Assembly (NCBI GenBank): GCA_015143295.1
Contig: CM026554.1
Coordinates: forward strand, 49,536,627-49,600,626
Source of the DNA: Tetracentron sinense
Lineage: Eukaryota; Streptophyta; Magnoliopsida; Trochodendrales; Trochodendraceae
Length of the DNA: 64,000 nt
Direction: 5' to 3'
Position numbers and translations under genes: made by a program. The notes under the pieces were generated by a model, which was given only the letters and a program-made list of their open reading frames with translations, made no database searches and was not told the DNA's origin. Of this stretch, positions 1-12,385 are shown piece after piece. The stretch's first letter is position 1, and every line of letters begins with the position of its first letter.

Positions 1-1197
1 TGCTGGAACTTAATGACCAGGTAATTCATGCCAAGAATGAAACTATTTATATCTGTACCAAACAGGAAACTATTTATATCATCCATACAGGCAAGGTGGT
101 GTTTGGATTAGATTTTTTAGGCCAAAATCAATTCTGATAAATTCGATTGTGTAGAAATTCATGATTAAATAATCATTTTTTCAAATAATAGTGTTCTGAG
201 AATACGAAGTTGAGAGACTCACCGACGTATTCTCCGAACACTATTATTTGAAAAAATAAATATTTGACTACTAATTTCTACACAATCAATTTTACCAGAA
301 TTGATTTTTGCCCAAAAAAATCTGATCCAAACGCCCCACAAATTTCAGCAACTAACGAAATGGTTCAATTTGGAAGAGTTTTTATTACTGTTTTTCTTCC
401 TTTTTCCTGCCAAAAGTTCTGTTCATGTAAAAATCAAGAACCCTCTCCGCAACATCAACCAAGCAAAGAATCGATCTACTTCACCGAGTTCAATTGTAAA
501 GAAAAAGGTAAAAATAACTCAACTCATTGGATATACAGTTAACATGAGTGGGTGAATGTCCAGGTGCTTCAATGGAGCGTCCAACGTTAGGCTATCCCTT
601 AGTATCACTGCACATAAATCAGATTGAATTCATTAAATTACAGAACAGTGGTCACAGAAAAATAAATTAGTCATATAGACCATATCAGCATAGCTGAAAA
701 GGCAGATGAAGGAGGCGCAGATCCACCATTCAATGCGCCCCACTTAGGAGGACTTAAGAGATCCTCTGGGCTAAAGAAACCCAACCAATCAGCTGATGAT
801 CCCCATCCAATCTGTTACCTATGATTATTGATCATAAGTAAAAGAACTGTTGTGTATGGGCCAAGAAAAAAACAACTCATCATTTTGGTATGATCACTCT
901 AACTCATATTGGTGATTTGTTATGATTATTTATCAAGTTGATTTTAGGCAAAATAAATCTCCTAGGTGAGACTTACCGATAACATGTATATGGATTCTTA
1001 TAGGCGGCAGTTACGATCTATAAGGTTAATAACACAATCATATGTAAAAGATATTTAGTTATTTACCATTTCAAGTATCAGATAATGGCCAAATACTTGA
1101 TCATTTAAAATTACCTCATTCTTGCACCAGCCAAACTGGGAATTGGGGCATCCTCAACCTCCTTACCAGACTTAAAAGCCAAAAGAATCTCAAGTGA
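1..1197. other. 3' flank of the DUF616 gene; no gene seen
   Basis: This stretch lies downstream of the stop codon of the minus-strand DUF616 gene and must hold its 3' UTR, whose end I cannot place. Apart from the foldback repeat at about 93-350, I see no coding similarity on either strand. The short open frames here have no family motif and overlap the inverted repeat. Confidence 0.6.
93..350. repeat. Foldback MITE, arms about 115 bp
   Basis: Two long arms are inverted copies of each other: the left arm (about 93-205) runs from GTTTGGATTAGATTTTTT through ATTGTGTAGAAATT to TTCTGAGAATACG, and the right arm (about 225-350) reads back CGTATTCTCCGAACAC, AATTTCTACACAATC and AAATCTGATCCAAAC. The loop is about 18 bp. 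No open frame makes sense inside. The outer end GGGCGTTTGGAT resembles common plant TIR MITEs, but I could not fix a target duplication, so the superfamily is left open. Confidence 0.75.
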
Positions 1198-4100
1198 TCA
1201 AAGAGAAGTAAGTGGGGATGATGCTACTGTCCTATGACGGAATAACTTTGCTAGTGCTCTGCGCTCACAGTCCTGTACACAATCGCTCAACAAAATTAGA
1301 CGTTGAAATAATCCATTGCCTCAATAAGTGGCAGATCTTTTTACGTTTCAGGTGTTTAACTAGTCAATAGAAAGGGGCTGAGTGGAAGATTTTTCTTGAC
1401 ATTGGTGTTAATCCAGGATATGGATTCTAACCATATTGGCTAAGCTAGATTGCAAACAGATTACATTTTTCATTCAAAGTAAAAATAACAATGTAACAAA
1501 AATAGTTTATTTCAGCACCACAACTTTTCTAGTAAATATTTTAAATGATCTCCAAGAACCACAACAATGTGATAGGGATTCACTGAGATATTATGGCCCA
1601 ACTCCACCAATAGTATGATCCAATATATCCTTGAAGAGAGTAAATAATGCAATGGCTCCAATTCATGAGTAACTAGTCCTTCGGCGCTATAGTACTTGTC
1701 TGTAGTTACCAAATGCCAGCAACACGATAGCAATGTAGTTAGAAATTGGAGATCCCTACAGGCATATACATTACCTTAAACATGTTTATGGAGAATGGTT
1801 TATCCAGATTCATTCTCCTCAGTTTCAAGTATGTATATGCAAAGCTCAGTTGATCACGTGAGGTGAAGCGGTCAACTTCGTTGAACCAAAGGCATGAAAA
1901 TAAATTTGACATGGGTGTATGTGCCCGAACAATAAAAGAACCTTCAGGTACATCTGCAAAGCATAGGACAACAGGTTAAATTGGTGCCGCCTAAAAGAAA
2001 GAAAATTGCACTAGTATGAAAAAGGCATTCACAAAAATTGAAAAACATGACAATGACACGCACAACTTGGAAGAGGAGTATTAGGGTCTGACGGGTCAAA
2101 CTTGGTGAGACCATCAGACTGGTAAAACATAAACTGTTCATCGATGGCCGTGTGATTGTACTTATTTAGACGCTTATTTTGGAGTACCTCCTCCCAGACA
2201 CAGTGACGATCATAATGGTTTGAAATAGCATACTCTGATCTCTTTCGCCACAAAAAATATTCAAGAATCAGTATTGGATCAGTTTGAAGTCGCATTTTGC
2301 TATCAAGCCAAATAGAAAACCTGAAAACAACCAAAAAAATGAATGAAGTTTTTTGTATCGAGGTAAGAAAAAAGCATACAACTATATTGCTTATGCAGTT
2401 TATCCCCAAGAGATCCGTGAAAAAGCAGCTGAAGTGGTTAACTTGTAACCATCACTCTATTGCATTATCTTATACTCTGTTGCACATAAAAGACCTAGAA
2501 ATTGCTTATATGTGCTGATTAAGATCATCTGAGTGAGGAAATATCTGGCATATGAGATGTCATTAAGGAGTCTCCTTCAAATGGTAATCCAGTCCCATTG
2601 TATGAGGGCCACATGTATGATAAAGATATTTGTTAACCATCCCAGTGGCCCATGAGTCTCAAATTTTCCAAACATATAAATGCAAAATGAGTACCAAAAG
2701 GGCCTCAATAGTAACTCTTTGTGATGCAGACAAACAACAGAACTAAAGATCTAAGCGCAAATAATAGAATAAGAAAGAATTTGAATAAGACAATCACGTT
2801 CATTACTACACTATTATTTTAAGTGGAAACTTATAATCATTTTACGAAAACATGAGTTTATGAAGTAAGACATTCAGTATCATTACAATTATAAGAGTCC
2901 AGAAGCAAGTAAATCTTGCTAGCCACATTTTCCAAGCCTTGGATTGTGGCTTCACTCACTGTTGCCAGTGAAGTGATCCAACCACAGATAATGTATTCAG
3001 ACAATAAGGGTTCAGGACTAGCAACCTGTCCTTTAGTAATTTTCTGAGGTTAAGCAATCTATGTTTTAGTACAATCCAGATACTGATCTTTACTTGGAGG
3101 AATTCTAATACGCAATCTAATAAGATTCATAATAAACTAAACAAGATCATGAAAATGTGTTACCTAGCAGATGGGAAGAGACGGTGTGACAAAAATTTCG
3201 GCACCTTTCCAGTTCTTCGCGTGTCCATGTACGGTAAGTTCCTCACAATAACTATTCTCCATAGACCAATGAATCCTCCATCATCTGGAGCTTGTCCCTC
3301 TGATGACAGTTTCACTATCGTTTGCTCATCAAGAAACATAACAAAACAAACATTCTGCTTAGAATATTCACTGATCTGCAACAAATAAAAAATTATAATA
3401 TCACTCAAAGATTAAAAAAAACCGTTAAGAGTTTAGATACATCTATGAGAGTAATCCACGCAGACAGAAACCGTAACTATGAAAATTGAACTTTGTGATC
3501 AACAAACAAAATAACTTGTGCAATTTTACATCATATGAGAAGATATTGAAAATGTAATTAGTCTGATTCTACAATGAAATGGTATATTTTCACATGTTAG
3601 CTAGAGCAAACAAAAACACATAAAATTTCATGTTATAATCTGTCGAAAAGTGAAAACATTAGTTGATCAAGCTAAAAGAGAAATCATTAAATGTGAGAAA
3701 TAACAACAATAACACATTAACCACAGATTTGGGTCACGCCCCACCTCTTGCGCCACTGGTGGGGTGTGGCCTCTCTCATCAGCGAGAGGTCTTGGGATCC
3801 ATTCCCCTGGGTAATGAGTAGCAAGAACTCCAATCCCCAGTGCTAACCACTAACCCTGTACTAACGTAGGTAAATGATATCCTCGCAAGAAAAGAAAAAA
3901 AAAACATAGACCAGGGTCAAAACCAACCTTCGCCTGAAAACTCACTAACCACTGACCTGCTAGTTTTTAAGAAAAAAGAGAAGGAAGAAAAAAAAAAAAA
4001 AAACTCGGTAGTAGTTAGTAACTTAGTACATCCTTTCCCCAGCTTACCTTCCAAAAAAAAACTTAATACATCCTTGAACATGCTTATTAGACCAAGATGC

Positions 4101-7100
4101 ACCCATTAGCCAAATCATCAGCATACCAAATAAACCTACTAATAAACATGAACCGCATTGACCCATTGAATACATTCTCAGATATAATTCTCCACACACA
4201 ATTCAGCAACATTACATAAATTGGTCGATTTCAATCTTATATCAACATGCTAAGGATACTCAATAAGAAAACTTAGTGAGCATCAATGTAGTCAAGACGT
4301 CCAGGCGATTAGGCCTAGCTGGGCGAGGTGCTGCCTAGGCGATGTCCAAGTGATGCCTAGGCGATAAAAATAATTAAATTATATATATTAAATATATGTA
4401 CATGTAATATTAATAAATACATATATTAAGTAAATAATAGATATATATAATTAGTTTGAAGTTTTCTAACTTTTTAGGAGGTTTTTAGTCTTGACTTTGG
4501 ATGTTGCTTTTAAAGTTTAAATGCACCGCCTATATCCATAGTGCTTTCAGATTTTAAAAGAGGGTTTTAAAATAGGGTTAAAGAATTTAAAAGATGGTTT
4601 AAAATAGGGTTTTAAAGAGGAATTTAAAATGGGGGATGTTTAACTTACCAGTTACCACCGCATTCACTATGTAGTGGAATGTGCGGTTCTCATTGGTCCA
4701 TGTCCCCCTTTTTAACACCCATCAATTGTGGTTAAGATTCACTCGCCCCTAGGATTAAGCAATCTAACCTTAGTTTTTAAAAAGAAAAAAAACATAAAAA
4801 TTAACCTTAATTTTCTTAAGCTTAACCATAGTTAAAAGGTTATTAAAAGGACACATGTACACAACATTTGGCTACATAGTCAAATGCGTGATGGGCTAAT
4901 TACTGCCCTTTTAAAATAGGATTTAAAAGAAGTTTTAAAAGAAGATTGTAAAGGAGATTTTTTAAATAAGATTTTAAAAGAAGGTTTTAAAAGAGTGTTT
5001 GAGAAGAGGTTTTGTATAGACCGCCTAAGCGACTGCCTAGTGTCTAGGCGTGGCCCATTGACTTTTGCCCACCTAGAGGAGCGCCTAGGCAATTGAGACC
5101 CAAAAACGCCTAGGCGACACCTTGACTACACTGGTGAGCATAGGAAGTAGTTGAATTAAGCACCAGGGACAGAATCAAGAAACCATCCAGCATAATGTTG
5201 TGAAAAACTTTAAAAGGGAATAACAAACATTCATAATGAGTTTGTCTATAGAAGGAAAATTTGGTTCTTCAGATTAACTCTTCTAACCCTGATAAACAAA
5301 CATCTATTACAAGAATATATTTCATTTACCTTTTTTCTTGCTGGTCTCCTCAAGAAATCAGAGCTTCCAAAAATGCAGGACGATACCACAATGTGGCAGG
5401 TATTCATGTACTCCTTGTCCTTCTCATACAATTCAAACCCAGTGCTTGGGGATCCCTCTGGTCCTTTCACAAAACCGCAATGAAGTGTTTGATTTCTTGT
5501 ATAAAATGACTTCTCTCTTTCTTCAAAGGTCTGATGTCCTCCAAATCTAGGTTCAAATGAATTACTCCCATAAAGTCTCTCCTCTCTATCAATATACCCG
5601 AGGAAAAATTGTGTAAAATTCATGAAGTCCTTCGGCTCAACTAGACCATCAACCGATTCCAGCAATCCAACCTCACAAGGGAAATCTGAAAGATTTGATG
5701 CATCCTATGAGCATAATGTCAACCAAACGAAACAATCAACAAGAAATGCAGGAACTCTGGGTACTTAGACAAATGCTGTAACCAGTAACATGAACTTACA
5801 AGTTAATCAAGTAATAGTATAGTCAACAACACACAACATTAACCCTTGATCAATAAAAAGCTAGTCCATTTGTACCTTATACCTAGGGTCACAAGAATCA
5901 GCTGCGTAGGAATTTTTTTTCCCTGATCAAGATTTTTTAATTTTACATAATTGCTTGCATTACTATATGAATACAAACAGGTTATTATGTGTCTGCAAAA
6001 TGGCAAATGAAGTGCAGGCCCTTATAAAGTCTCTACATAATCACACAAGTTTCGAGGACCAGTATAAATTTGTCGAATAAGTCTCAGTTTCAGGTGACAC
6101 AAATAGATACTTATGTAAGCAACCAGCACAAGTGTCTTGAATTTTGTGTAAATTTGCAACTGTTTTGACCACATAGGACCATGTCATATTGGCTTCCTTG
6201 TTAGACAAGAGGCACACCAGAATCGAGTATTAAATACTATTTTTTTTTAAGTGTCTAAGACAGCAGCTGACAGCATTTCCCAAGAAAAATATTACACTGT
6301 GTGTATTCAGTTGCATAAAACAAATCAACACCTAGTAGTTTCTCTTGGAAAGGGAAATCCTGAGTAAATGGGCCAATATCTTTCTATTTGGGACCAAAAA
6401 TGATTTAGTAGAAAATTTGTAGACAGAAAATTCTATTCCCAAAACCTTTTCTTTTTTGTTATTAATTTGGAAATGGGAAACCCTGAGTAGTAACTGATTA
6501 ACTTTTGAAATGGGAAACCCTGGGCAGGAAAGCATTGCTCAGGGCAGACATGTTTAATGCATCTAAATTTCAGGGAAACATTTTGTTGACAACAGAATTT
6601 GGTTTGGATGCTGCATTTAATCTTTTTCCACCTCCCACTCAGCAGCCCTGTTGGCAGTTGGCAGTGTAGTCAAGGCGTCTAGGCGATGCCTAGGCGATTA
6701 GCCCCAGCTAGGCGAGGTGTTGCCTAGACGATAAATTTAATATATATATCACGTATATATATTATTATATATAACATCCAAAAGACCAAAACTTCACACC
6801 CACATTCCACAAAAACATAAAATAAAAAGTTTATTACAATCATTCATCACATAACCAAAGACATGTTGACATAGTGGAGTATTAAACACTTCAACATGTA
6901 ACTGAATACAGACATGGCAGTTACCACCGCATTCACTATAGTAGGAGGGGCAGCGCCCCCCTGCTAGGCCCAGATTGCGTCCAAAACGATATTTTTAGTT
7001 TAAAAAAATGATATTTTTAGTGAAAAAAACGATTTAGAATCTTGTTAATTATTCATTACGTGTTTTTTATTTTTTTCCTATTTATTGAGATTTTTTGGAT

Positions 7101-8531
7101 TTTTTTAAAGCAAAGAAAAAAAAAATTCACTAGGTTCGACCACCTAGAGGGGCGCCTAGGCGGTTGAGGCCCAAAATCACCTAGGCGACGCCTTGACTAC
7201 ACTAGCAGTTGGTAATTGTAGAAAAGTACTAATAGTACATCTTCACTATTATCTTTATAATGGTCATTATTAGATTGATAGGGAAAGTACACAAATTGAG
7301 TGACCACTGAATCCTTACAATGAACCATGAAAATTTTCATCCATTCAGCATCAGTTCTACTTTGGTAAACCTTTTTCGTCCACCTCAGGACTCCACCAAA
7401 AAATAATATGTCATGGATTGGAAAGTGGCTCTAGCAATTTCCTATGTTTAAATTTAGTAAAACATAGAATCGCACCATCTCATGAGCATTATGCTCTTAA
7501 GTGTGGATTAAGTATCTACCGCTAAGTCAAAGTGAGATCCGCCTTGGATGAGAAAATGACTAAAAAAGGCAACTCAAGTTAGGATGTGAATGAAAACCTC
7601 CAAAAAAACTATTACTTAACCATGTTTTTTAGAGTGAGAATATATGAATAAATTTAAGATGAAAGAGTTATAAAAGGAGCACAAGCAAACAACTCTTAAG
7701 TTGCTTACGATGCTTGGTTCTAGGCTGTTCTAGGACATCCAATCCTGCCATGTCGTAGGGTCCTTCCCTTGTGGATGAAGTGCCACCATTCATTTTACCT
7801 GCAAAGAATAGTAAAATGAAATATAACATCATACACAGACAGCAATGACAGAAACAACAAAATATGATAAAACTTTGATCCTATACTTAAAAAAAGATAT
7901 ATACTTTTACCAATAAATAAATCCCAATAGTGTTAAGAATTACACATAAGGCGAAATAGTTGAAGAAATATGCACTTGAAGTTTAAAATTTTTGGATTCC
8001 AAGCAACCAGGAGAACTTGTATCAACTATCAACTCTAATAACGTGGCTAAGTTCAATGAAGAGAATCCCGGAAAGAAAAAATCAACACCGCCTCAGATTT
8101 ATAAATGACGATAAGCTAACTCAAAGCTATATTTTTACACCTCTAGGCTATTCTTTGGCGCAATTCATCAAAAACAAACTGACTCAGCAAAAGCGTATAA
8201 AAGTTTTATATCCTTTGGTGGATTTACTCTAAAGTATAAATGTGAAGTAGAGAAGGGAAAACCATAACACAAATCTTAGATTTAAATAGATAATCACAAA
8301 CCAAACCTCACCATGTAATGGAAATTTTGTGCCAAAGACTGATAAATATATCAGAAAGAGAAATGCGAGCAAAAACATCCAAAATGAAATTCTCCGTTTC
8401 GTGACACGACCAAACCTTCTCCCTCGACGTAACCGTAAACCATACTCATTTCGGTCATGAGACCTAATAACTGCACCAGTGATATCCCTTCTTTCCGGTA
8501 ATAATTCGTTACCATGCCTGTAAAGAGCCAT
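1198..8531 (-). CDS. DUF616 putative glycosyltransferase (MUCI70/TOD1-like), 7 exons
   Basis: Exons, in coding order: 8531-8312, 7798-7709, 5685-5330, 3375-3164, 2320-2064, 1953-1775, 1272-1198. All junctions are GT-AG and the phases (1,1,0,2,1,0) close to 463 codons, 462 aa. This is close to the length I recall for the shorter plant members. The N-terminus is basic (RLRRGRRFGR) and is followed by one hydrophobic segment at about residues 45-65, as in a type II Golgi protein. DUF616 motifs follow: FPCEVGLLESVDGLVEPKDF, GGHQTFEEREKSF, LHCGFVKGPEG, ARGEG-equivalent DDGGFIGLWRIVIVRNLPY, PKFLSHRLFP, IWLDSKMRLQTDP, AISNHYDRHCVWEE, AIDEQFMFY, MSNLFSCLWFNEVDRFTSRDQ and a final DCERRALAKLFRHR. The family includes MUCI70, linked to pectin/mucilage synthesis, and TOD1, linked to ceramide and turgor; which role applies here cannot be read from sequence. 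The ATG at 8531 is chosen because the frame is closed just upstream. Introns hold two hAT MITEs. I see no break, so it is probably functional. Confidence 0.93.
3730..3870 (+). repeat. Possible SINE or low-copy repeat in a DUF616 intron
   Basis: The stretch has a GGGGTGTGGCCTCTC segment and, about 30 bp on, GAGAGGTCTTGGGATCCATT, which looks like a weak A-box and B-box pair of a tRNA-derived SINE. There is no clear tail or target duplication. It lies in the 3376-5329 intron. Confidence 0.3.
4284..5133. mobile_element. hAT-type MITE, 850 bp, 8 bp target duplication
   Basis: The ends are inverted copies: CAATGTAGTCAAGACG at the left and its counterpart CCTTGACTACACTG at the right. They match the CAGTG...CACTG termini of hAT elements. 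The 8 bp direct repeat GTGAGCAT flanks it on both sides (4276-4283 and 5134-5141). The body is rich in CTAGGCG motifs near both ends, has no transposase frame, and holds part of another foldback family at about 4640-4840. It sits in the DUF616 intron between exons 3 and 4 (3376-5329). Confidence 0.88.
6662..7204. mobile_element. hAT-type MITE, 543 bp, same family as 4284-5133
   Basis: The element begins CAGTGTAGTCAAGGCGTC and ends GACGCCTTGACTACACTA, a near-perfect terminal inverted repeat. An 8 bp direct repeat GCAGTTGG flanks it (6654-6661 and 7205-7212). It shares its terminal CTAGGCG-rich zones and an internal GCATTCACTAT segment with the copy at 4284. There is no coding capacity, so it needs a transposase from elsewhere. 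It lies in the 5686-7708 intron of the DUF616 gene. Confidence 0.9.
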
Positions 8532-8821
8532 GACATCATATCTTCCAAACCTCTGTCATAAACCAACTCATCTGTAGGACAATTGGTCTGGAAAAATAAT
8601 TACAAATCAGTGATTAATTCCATACTTAAAGCAGAAAATAGCTCTACTGATTTAGTTATTATGTTCTCATTCTAAAGTTTTCAATGCAAAAAGAAATCAG
8701 CGATAAAAAAATTAGTTTACTGAAACAAAACTTCGCACTGAAATTCACAATCATTTCGATTCTGCAATTCGATTTTATCCCAAAACAATAAAAGTTAAAA
8801 CAGGTGAAGAGAAACTCACAT

Positions 8822-9160
8822 ATCTAGTCAAGAAAACAGGTTATTCTTTGGCCAAATCCAGTTAAACCGAGAAAAATTCTCCAAATTTGGTCGTTTGTAT
8901 TCAAATAACGAAACCAGAACCGACAATCGAGAACAAAAACACAATCAACGATGCTAGGTTTTGGGTTTGTGTTGGATCTGGAGAGAAATGGAGTATACAA
9001 ATCAAACATGAGAGCATGAAAGATGCGATTCGCAAGCATACCAGATATAGATTTGGCCATTTTTTCCGTGTAAACCGGAGCTCCGTAAAGCCTCAAAGAA
9101 CTTGAAGTTTCAATTCTTATGAATCTTCAAAATAGACGGATCTGTACTTTGCCGAGAACT
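8822..9160 (-). other. Probable 5' UTR exon and promoter-proximal region of the DUF616 gene
   Basis: On the minus strand there is a good donor (ATAT followed by GTGAGT) at about 8821-8816 and a second possible donor (CTG then GTATGC) near 9040. Upstream of the coding exon is an acceptor-like CCAG near 8590. This suggests a noncoding first exon spliced to the ATG exon. A short upstream frame starting MAKSIS lies here and runs into the wrong frame of the coding exon. The same block is duplicated at 20250-20545, which supports it being a transcribed or promoter unit. The transcription start is not visible. Confidence 0.5.
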
Positions 9161-9204
9161 CTCTGTTTTGGCGGGGCTAAAGTATCTCGAATTTGCTTGC
9201 CCCG

Positions 9205-10465
9205 ATCGGTAGTGTCAAGGGCTGTCAAAAGGCCGGGCCGGGCCAGAACCTAGGTCTTATTGGGCCCGGCCCTAATTCCCTGGAATGAGGCCCTAGCCTT
9301 AGGAGGGCCTTAACTGCCTAGGCCCAAGCCCTACCCTTAAAGGTTGGAGTCAGGTTAGGGTCAGACTAGGGCCGAAAGAATCAAGGAGCGACACAACAGA
9401 CTTTTCATACCTTTAATTGTTAATATTAGTACACCTACTAATTATTACCGTTAAATTGTTAGTATTAGTACAGTTATATTTTTAAAAAAAAAACGTGTTA
9501 TTACTTACAAGTAATAATAACATTAAAAGATTTTAGAAATAGCTACACTATTAGTATGTTATACATATACAAAATCTGTCGTGACCTCTATGAGATCTTT
9601 TTATAAAAAAAGGAAATACATTACAAGTTACTATATTAGAAAGATACTACACTATTGTGTTGGTATGCAGGGGTAGAGTCAAGATTTTCTAGTAGGGGGT
9701 ACCCATGGTTGATTAAAAATAGTAGTAATTGTGGATGAATTTTGTGGAGAAAGATTGAGTGGGTATGAAATATCAGGGGGATTGGGGTTTAGGGGCATAG
9801 TCCCCGAAAAAAAAAACGACTAAGTTTTTGAGCCGTTTCATCCATATATTTTGTACATATTTTATGAGTATTGTTCCTCCTTGTTTACAGGGCAACTGTC
9901 CTCTACTTCATGGCTATGTTGTGTCAAATAATTAAATAAAATTGTATAAAAGATATATTTTGTTTTCAAAAGTTCAAGAAATAGTTGCCTCCTTGCCCAT
10001 AATTATGTCATATTTAAATAATATAGTATTATCTTTTAGTGGAAACACAACCCCTTGTCACATGATTATGACCAATTAAATACTTAAACAACTAGTTTAA
10101 AAAATAGAATTTTGAATCCTATCCAATTGCGGTTCAATTAAATACTTAAACAAATTAATTTAAAAAATACAATTTTGAATCCTATCCAATTGCGGTTGAA
10201 CTTGAATAGTTCAATTGCACTCACATAGTCCTTTTTAACTCTGGTTAAGAACTTTGGACTCTTAGCATTAATTTTTTCCTAAAAACAAAGTGTTGAACCC
10301 TAAGGGCCAGTGAATGTTAACCATAGTTAATGGGGGTTTAAAAGGGAATGTGTTAATCACTAGCCATTGTTGTGTCAAGGTTTGGACCCTAGAGGGGTGT
10401 GAATAGGGTCCATGACAAATTAACATTTTATCATAATCCCCTAAGCGGAATTTTAATTATCTTAA
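9205..10465. repeat. Repeat-rich spacer: GGGCCGGGCC block and a 62 bp tandem pair
   Basis: No gene is visible. A GC-rich block at about 9215-9390 (AAGGGCTGTCAAAAGGCC then GGGCCGGGCC) looks like one end of an old hAT element, but no partner end was found. At 10075-10136 and 10137-10198 a unit of about 62 bp is repeated in tandem (TTAAATACTTAAACAA, then TTTGAATCCTATCCAATTGC). From about 10230 to 10350 there is a partial copy of the foldback family whose hallmark is GGTTAAGA plus CACTAACC. Confidence 0.55.
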
Positions 10466-10879
10466 CTAGCGGGTGGCACGTGCAATGCACGTGAGAGTGA
10501 AGATTGAACTCTCCCGTTCAATCACAATTGGCAGAAAGAGAGAGAGAGAGAGATTAGGTGGGCGTTAGTTAAGGGGAGATATTTTAATTGAGGAATCGTA
10601 CTCTATCCGAGTGCTATATAAAAGGAATACAGTTATTAAGTTATGTGTTATCTTTAAGAGTTTTAAAACTCAATCAACGCCTCAGCCCACCAATTCTCAC
10701 TTTAAGAGATTTAAAAAATAAAAATTCAATCAACACCTCAACTATTAAGTTATGTGTTATCTTTAAGAGTTTTCAAATTTTAAACACGCCTCAGCCCACC
10801 AATTCTCACTTTAAGAGATTTAAAAAATAAAAATTCAATCAGCACCTCAACTCTCCAATTCTCATTATAGTAGTAGAGA
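10466..10879 (-). mobile_element. Non-autonomous Helitron, 414 bp
   Basis: Read on the minus strand the element starts A|TCTCTACTACTATAA and ends GCTAG|T, the TC...CTAG termini and A/T insertion site typical of plant Helitrons. Seven bases before the CTAG lies a perfect 17-base hairpin, CACGTGC-ATT-GCACGTG (10477-10493). The interior has no Rep/helicase frame and contains an internal tandem repeat of about 110 bp (10635-10745 and 10745-10855). It has split a larger repeat of unknown class, whose sides are at 10345-10465 and 10880 onward. Confidence 0.87.
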
Positions 10880-11750
10880 TTAAAAGGGAAATGAATTTAG
10901 CAATTCTACACAAGGATTCAAAACAATAAATAAATAGTAGAGTTAGAGAGATGCAAACACAAAAAGTTTGTTCACGAGGTTCGGTAATCCCACCTACGAC
11001 TCCGTCTCAATTAAGCTATACCCGCTAGAAGATTTTTCACGATTTATTCAATCGCACAAACTTCTTTTGGGTGAAGCCCAAACCGTTACAATGCAAGAGA
11101 ATCCCCTCTCTTAACTTCCTCGATCTTCTTATGGGTGAAGACCCAACCTTACAAAGCTCTTTGCTTCAAGGACAAGAATCCACCGATTCTTATTTTCACA
11201 TACACTTCAAAGAGTGATGTTTACAATTTGATTTTACTTCTAAAACAAGCTGATATATCACTTTCAAACTCCCTTCTTAAAGAATGAGATTAAATAGTTC
11301 AAATTCGGACTCTTTTTGGGATTCAAGGGTTTACTCAATTGATTTTAAAATATAAGCTTTGGAGTGAATGATTGAATGATTGGAAGTATTAGAAGTTCTC
11401 TGAATCTTCTTAAATCATCTCATTTATAGCCCAAGTGATTTTATGACCGTTAGAGGAACATCCAAAACGAAACTAGCCGTTACAGAGTATTCTGATTCCT
11501 ACATAAATTCGTCGACGAGATTGGGTGAGCATTAAGAATTCGTCGACGAGATTGGAACAAAATTATAAAACAGTAGCACTGCGACTAATTTCGTTGACGA
11601 GGTTAAATTTCCTGTTCAATTCCGTCGACAAGATTTTCTTTTTTATTCTGAAATCTCATCTTAAATAGACCTTAATGATGGAAATGAATTTCTTGGTCTT
11701 TTAGTTCATCTTTATCATATTTTTTGTCATTCCAAATAATGTCTTAGAGC
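10880..11750. repeat. Unclassified repeat, right part of the unit split by the Helitron
   Basis: The stretch contains GTTTGTTCACGAGGTTCGG, a motif often seen inside plant interspersed repeats, followed by paired GGGTGAAG-CCCAA phrases and CGTCGACGAG phrases repeated several times (11512-11635). No open frame has a family motif. Neither end of the unit could be fixed. Confidence 0.4.
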
Positions 11751-12385
11751 CATACCAAGTAAAGATTTGCGTCAAGTGAGGAACTACTAAGAGCATCCAC
11801 ATCAATACAACATTAGGAAGAAATTTGTCTTAGTATGCTTTTCATAGACTCATCATGTTTATAGACAGTTCTATCAAACAAGATCTAATTGAGTTACAAA
11901 TGTCTTTTCGTTCGATTAGAACTGTAGGATTTCAACACACTAATTGGAAATAGAATAACTGCTTATTTGATTTGTTAATAAGCATCACAACTACAAAAAA
12001 ACTAGCATAAACATTCAGTAATGATTTCTTTTTGTTGAAATTATAATTCTTTGAATAATTTGGATGCTTACTATGACTCCTCACTAAAAATTATATAGAG
12101 ATCACATGAGTCTTAAGATAGAAGTGCATAATGCCATAATCAAATCTAATATTTGATACTAATTTATTTGTAATGAGATACACCAATAATGATGTAGTGT
12201 ATCTCATTCATTTTATTACAATAAAACATTCTCTAATACTTTTTAGGACTTTAGAGAGGAATTACAGTAGGAAATATGGGTTTTTAACCTTAACTGTTTT
12301 CCTAAGTGGGGATCGCATAGTGGGTTATGGTAATCAGATCCTCAGGTCTAGAAGGTGGGTGGGTCTTGTTTCTTATCTTCAATAG
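11750..12385. repeat. 3' flank of dioxygenase copy A, shared with copy C
   Basis: The part at about 11750-11930 (CATACCAAGTAAAGATTTGC, ACATTAGGAAGAAATTTGTC, GATCTAATTGAGTTAC) is homologous to 33100-33440 downstream of copy C. The segmental duplication therefore took in the 3' flank as well as the gene. A small hairpin around AATGAGATACACC / GTGTATCTCATT lies at 12172-12209. Confidence 0.7.

Noticed and set aside
264..555. Two overlapping open frames of 84-92 codons
   Set aside because: They overlap the right arm of the foldback MITE and have no family motif.
8351..8566. Alternative frame over the first exon of the DUF616 gene (MVYDRGLEDMMSW...)
   Set aside because: The basic and membrane-spanning N-terminus and the splice phases fit only the frame starting at 8531.
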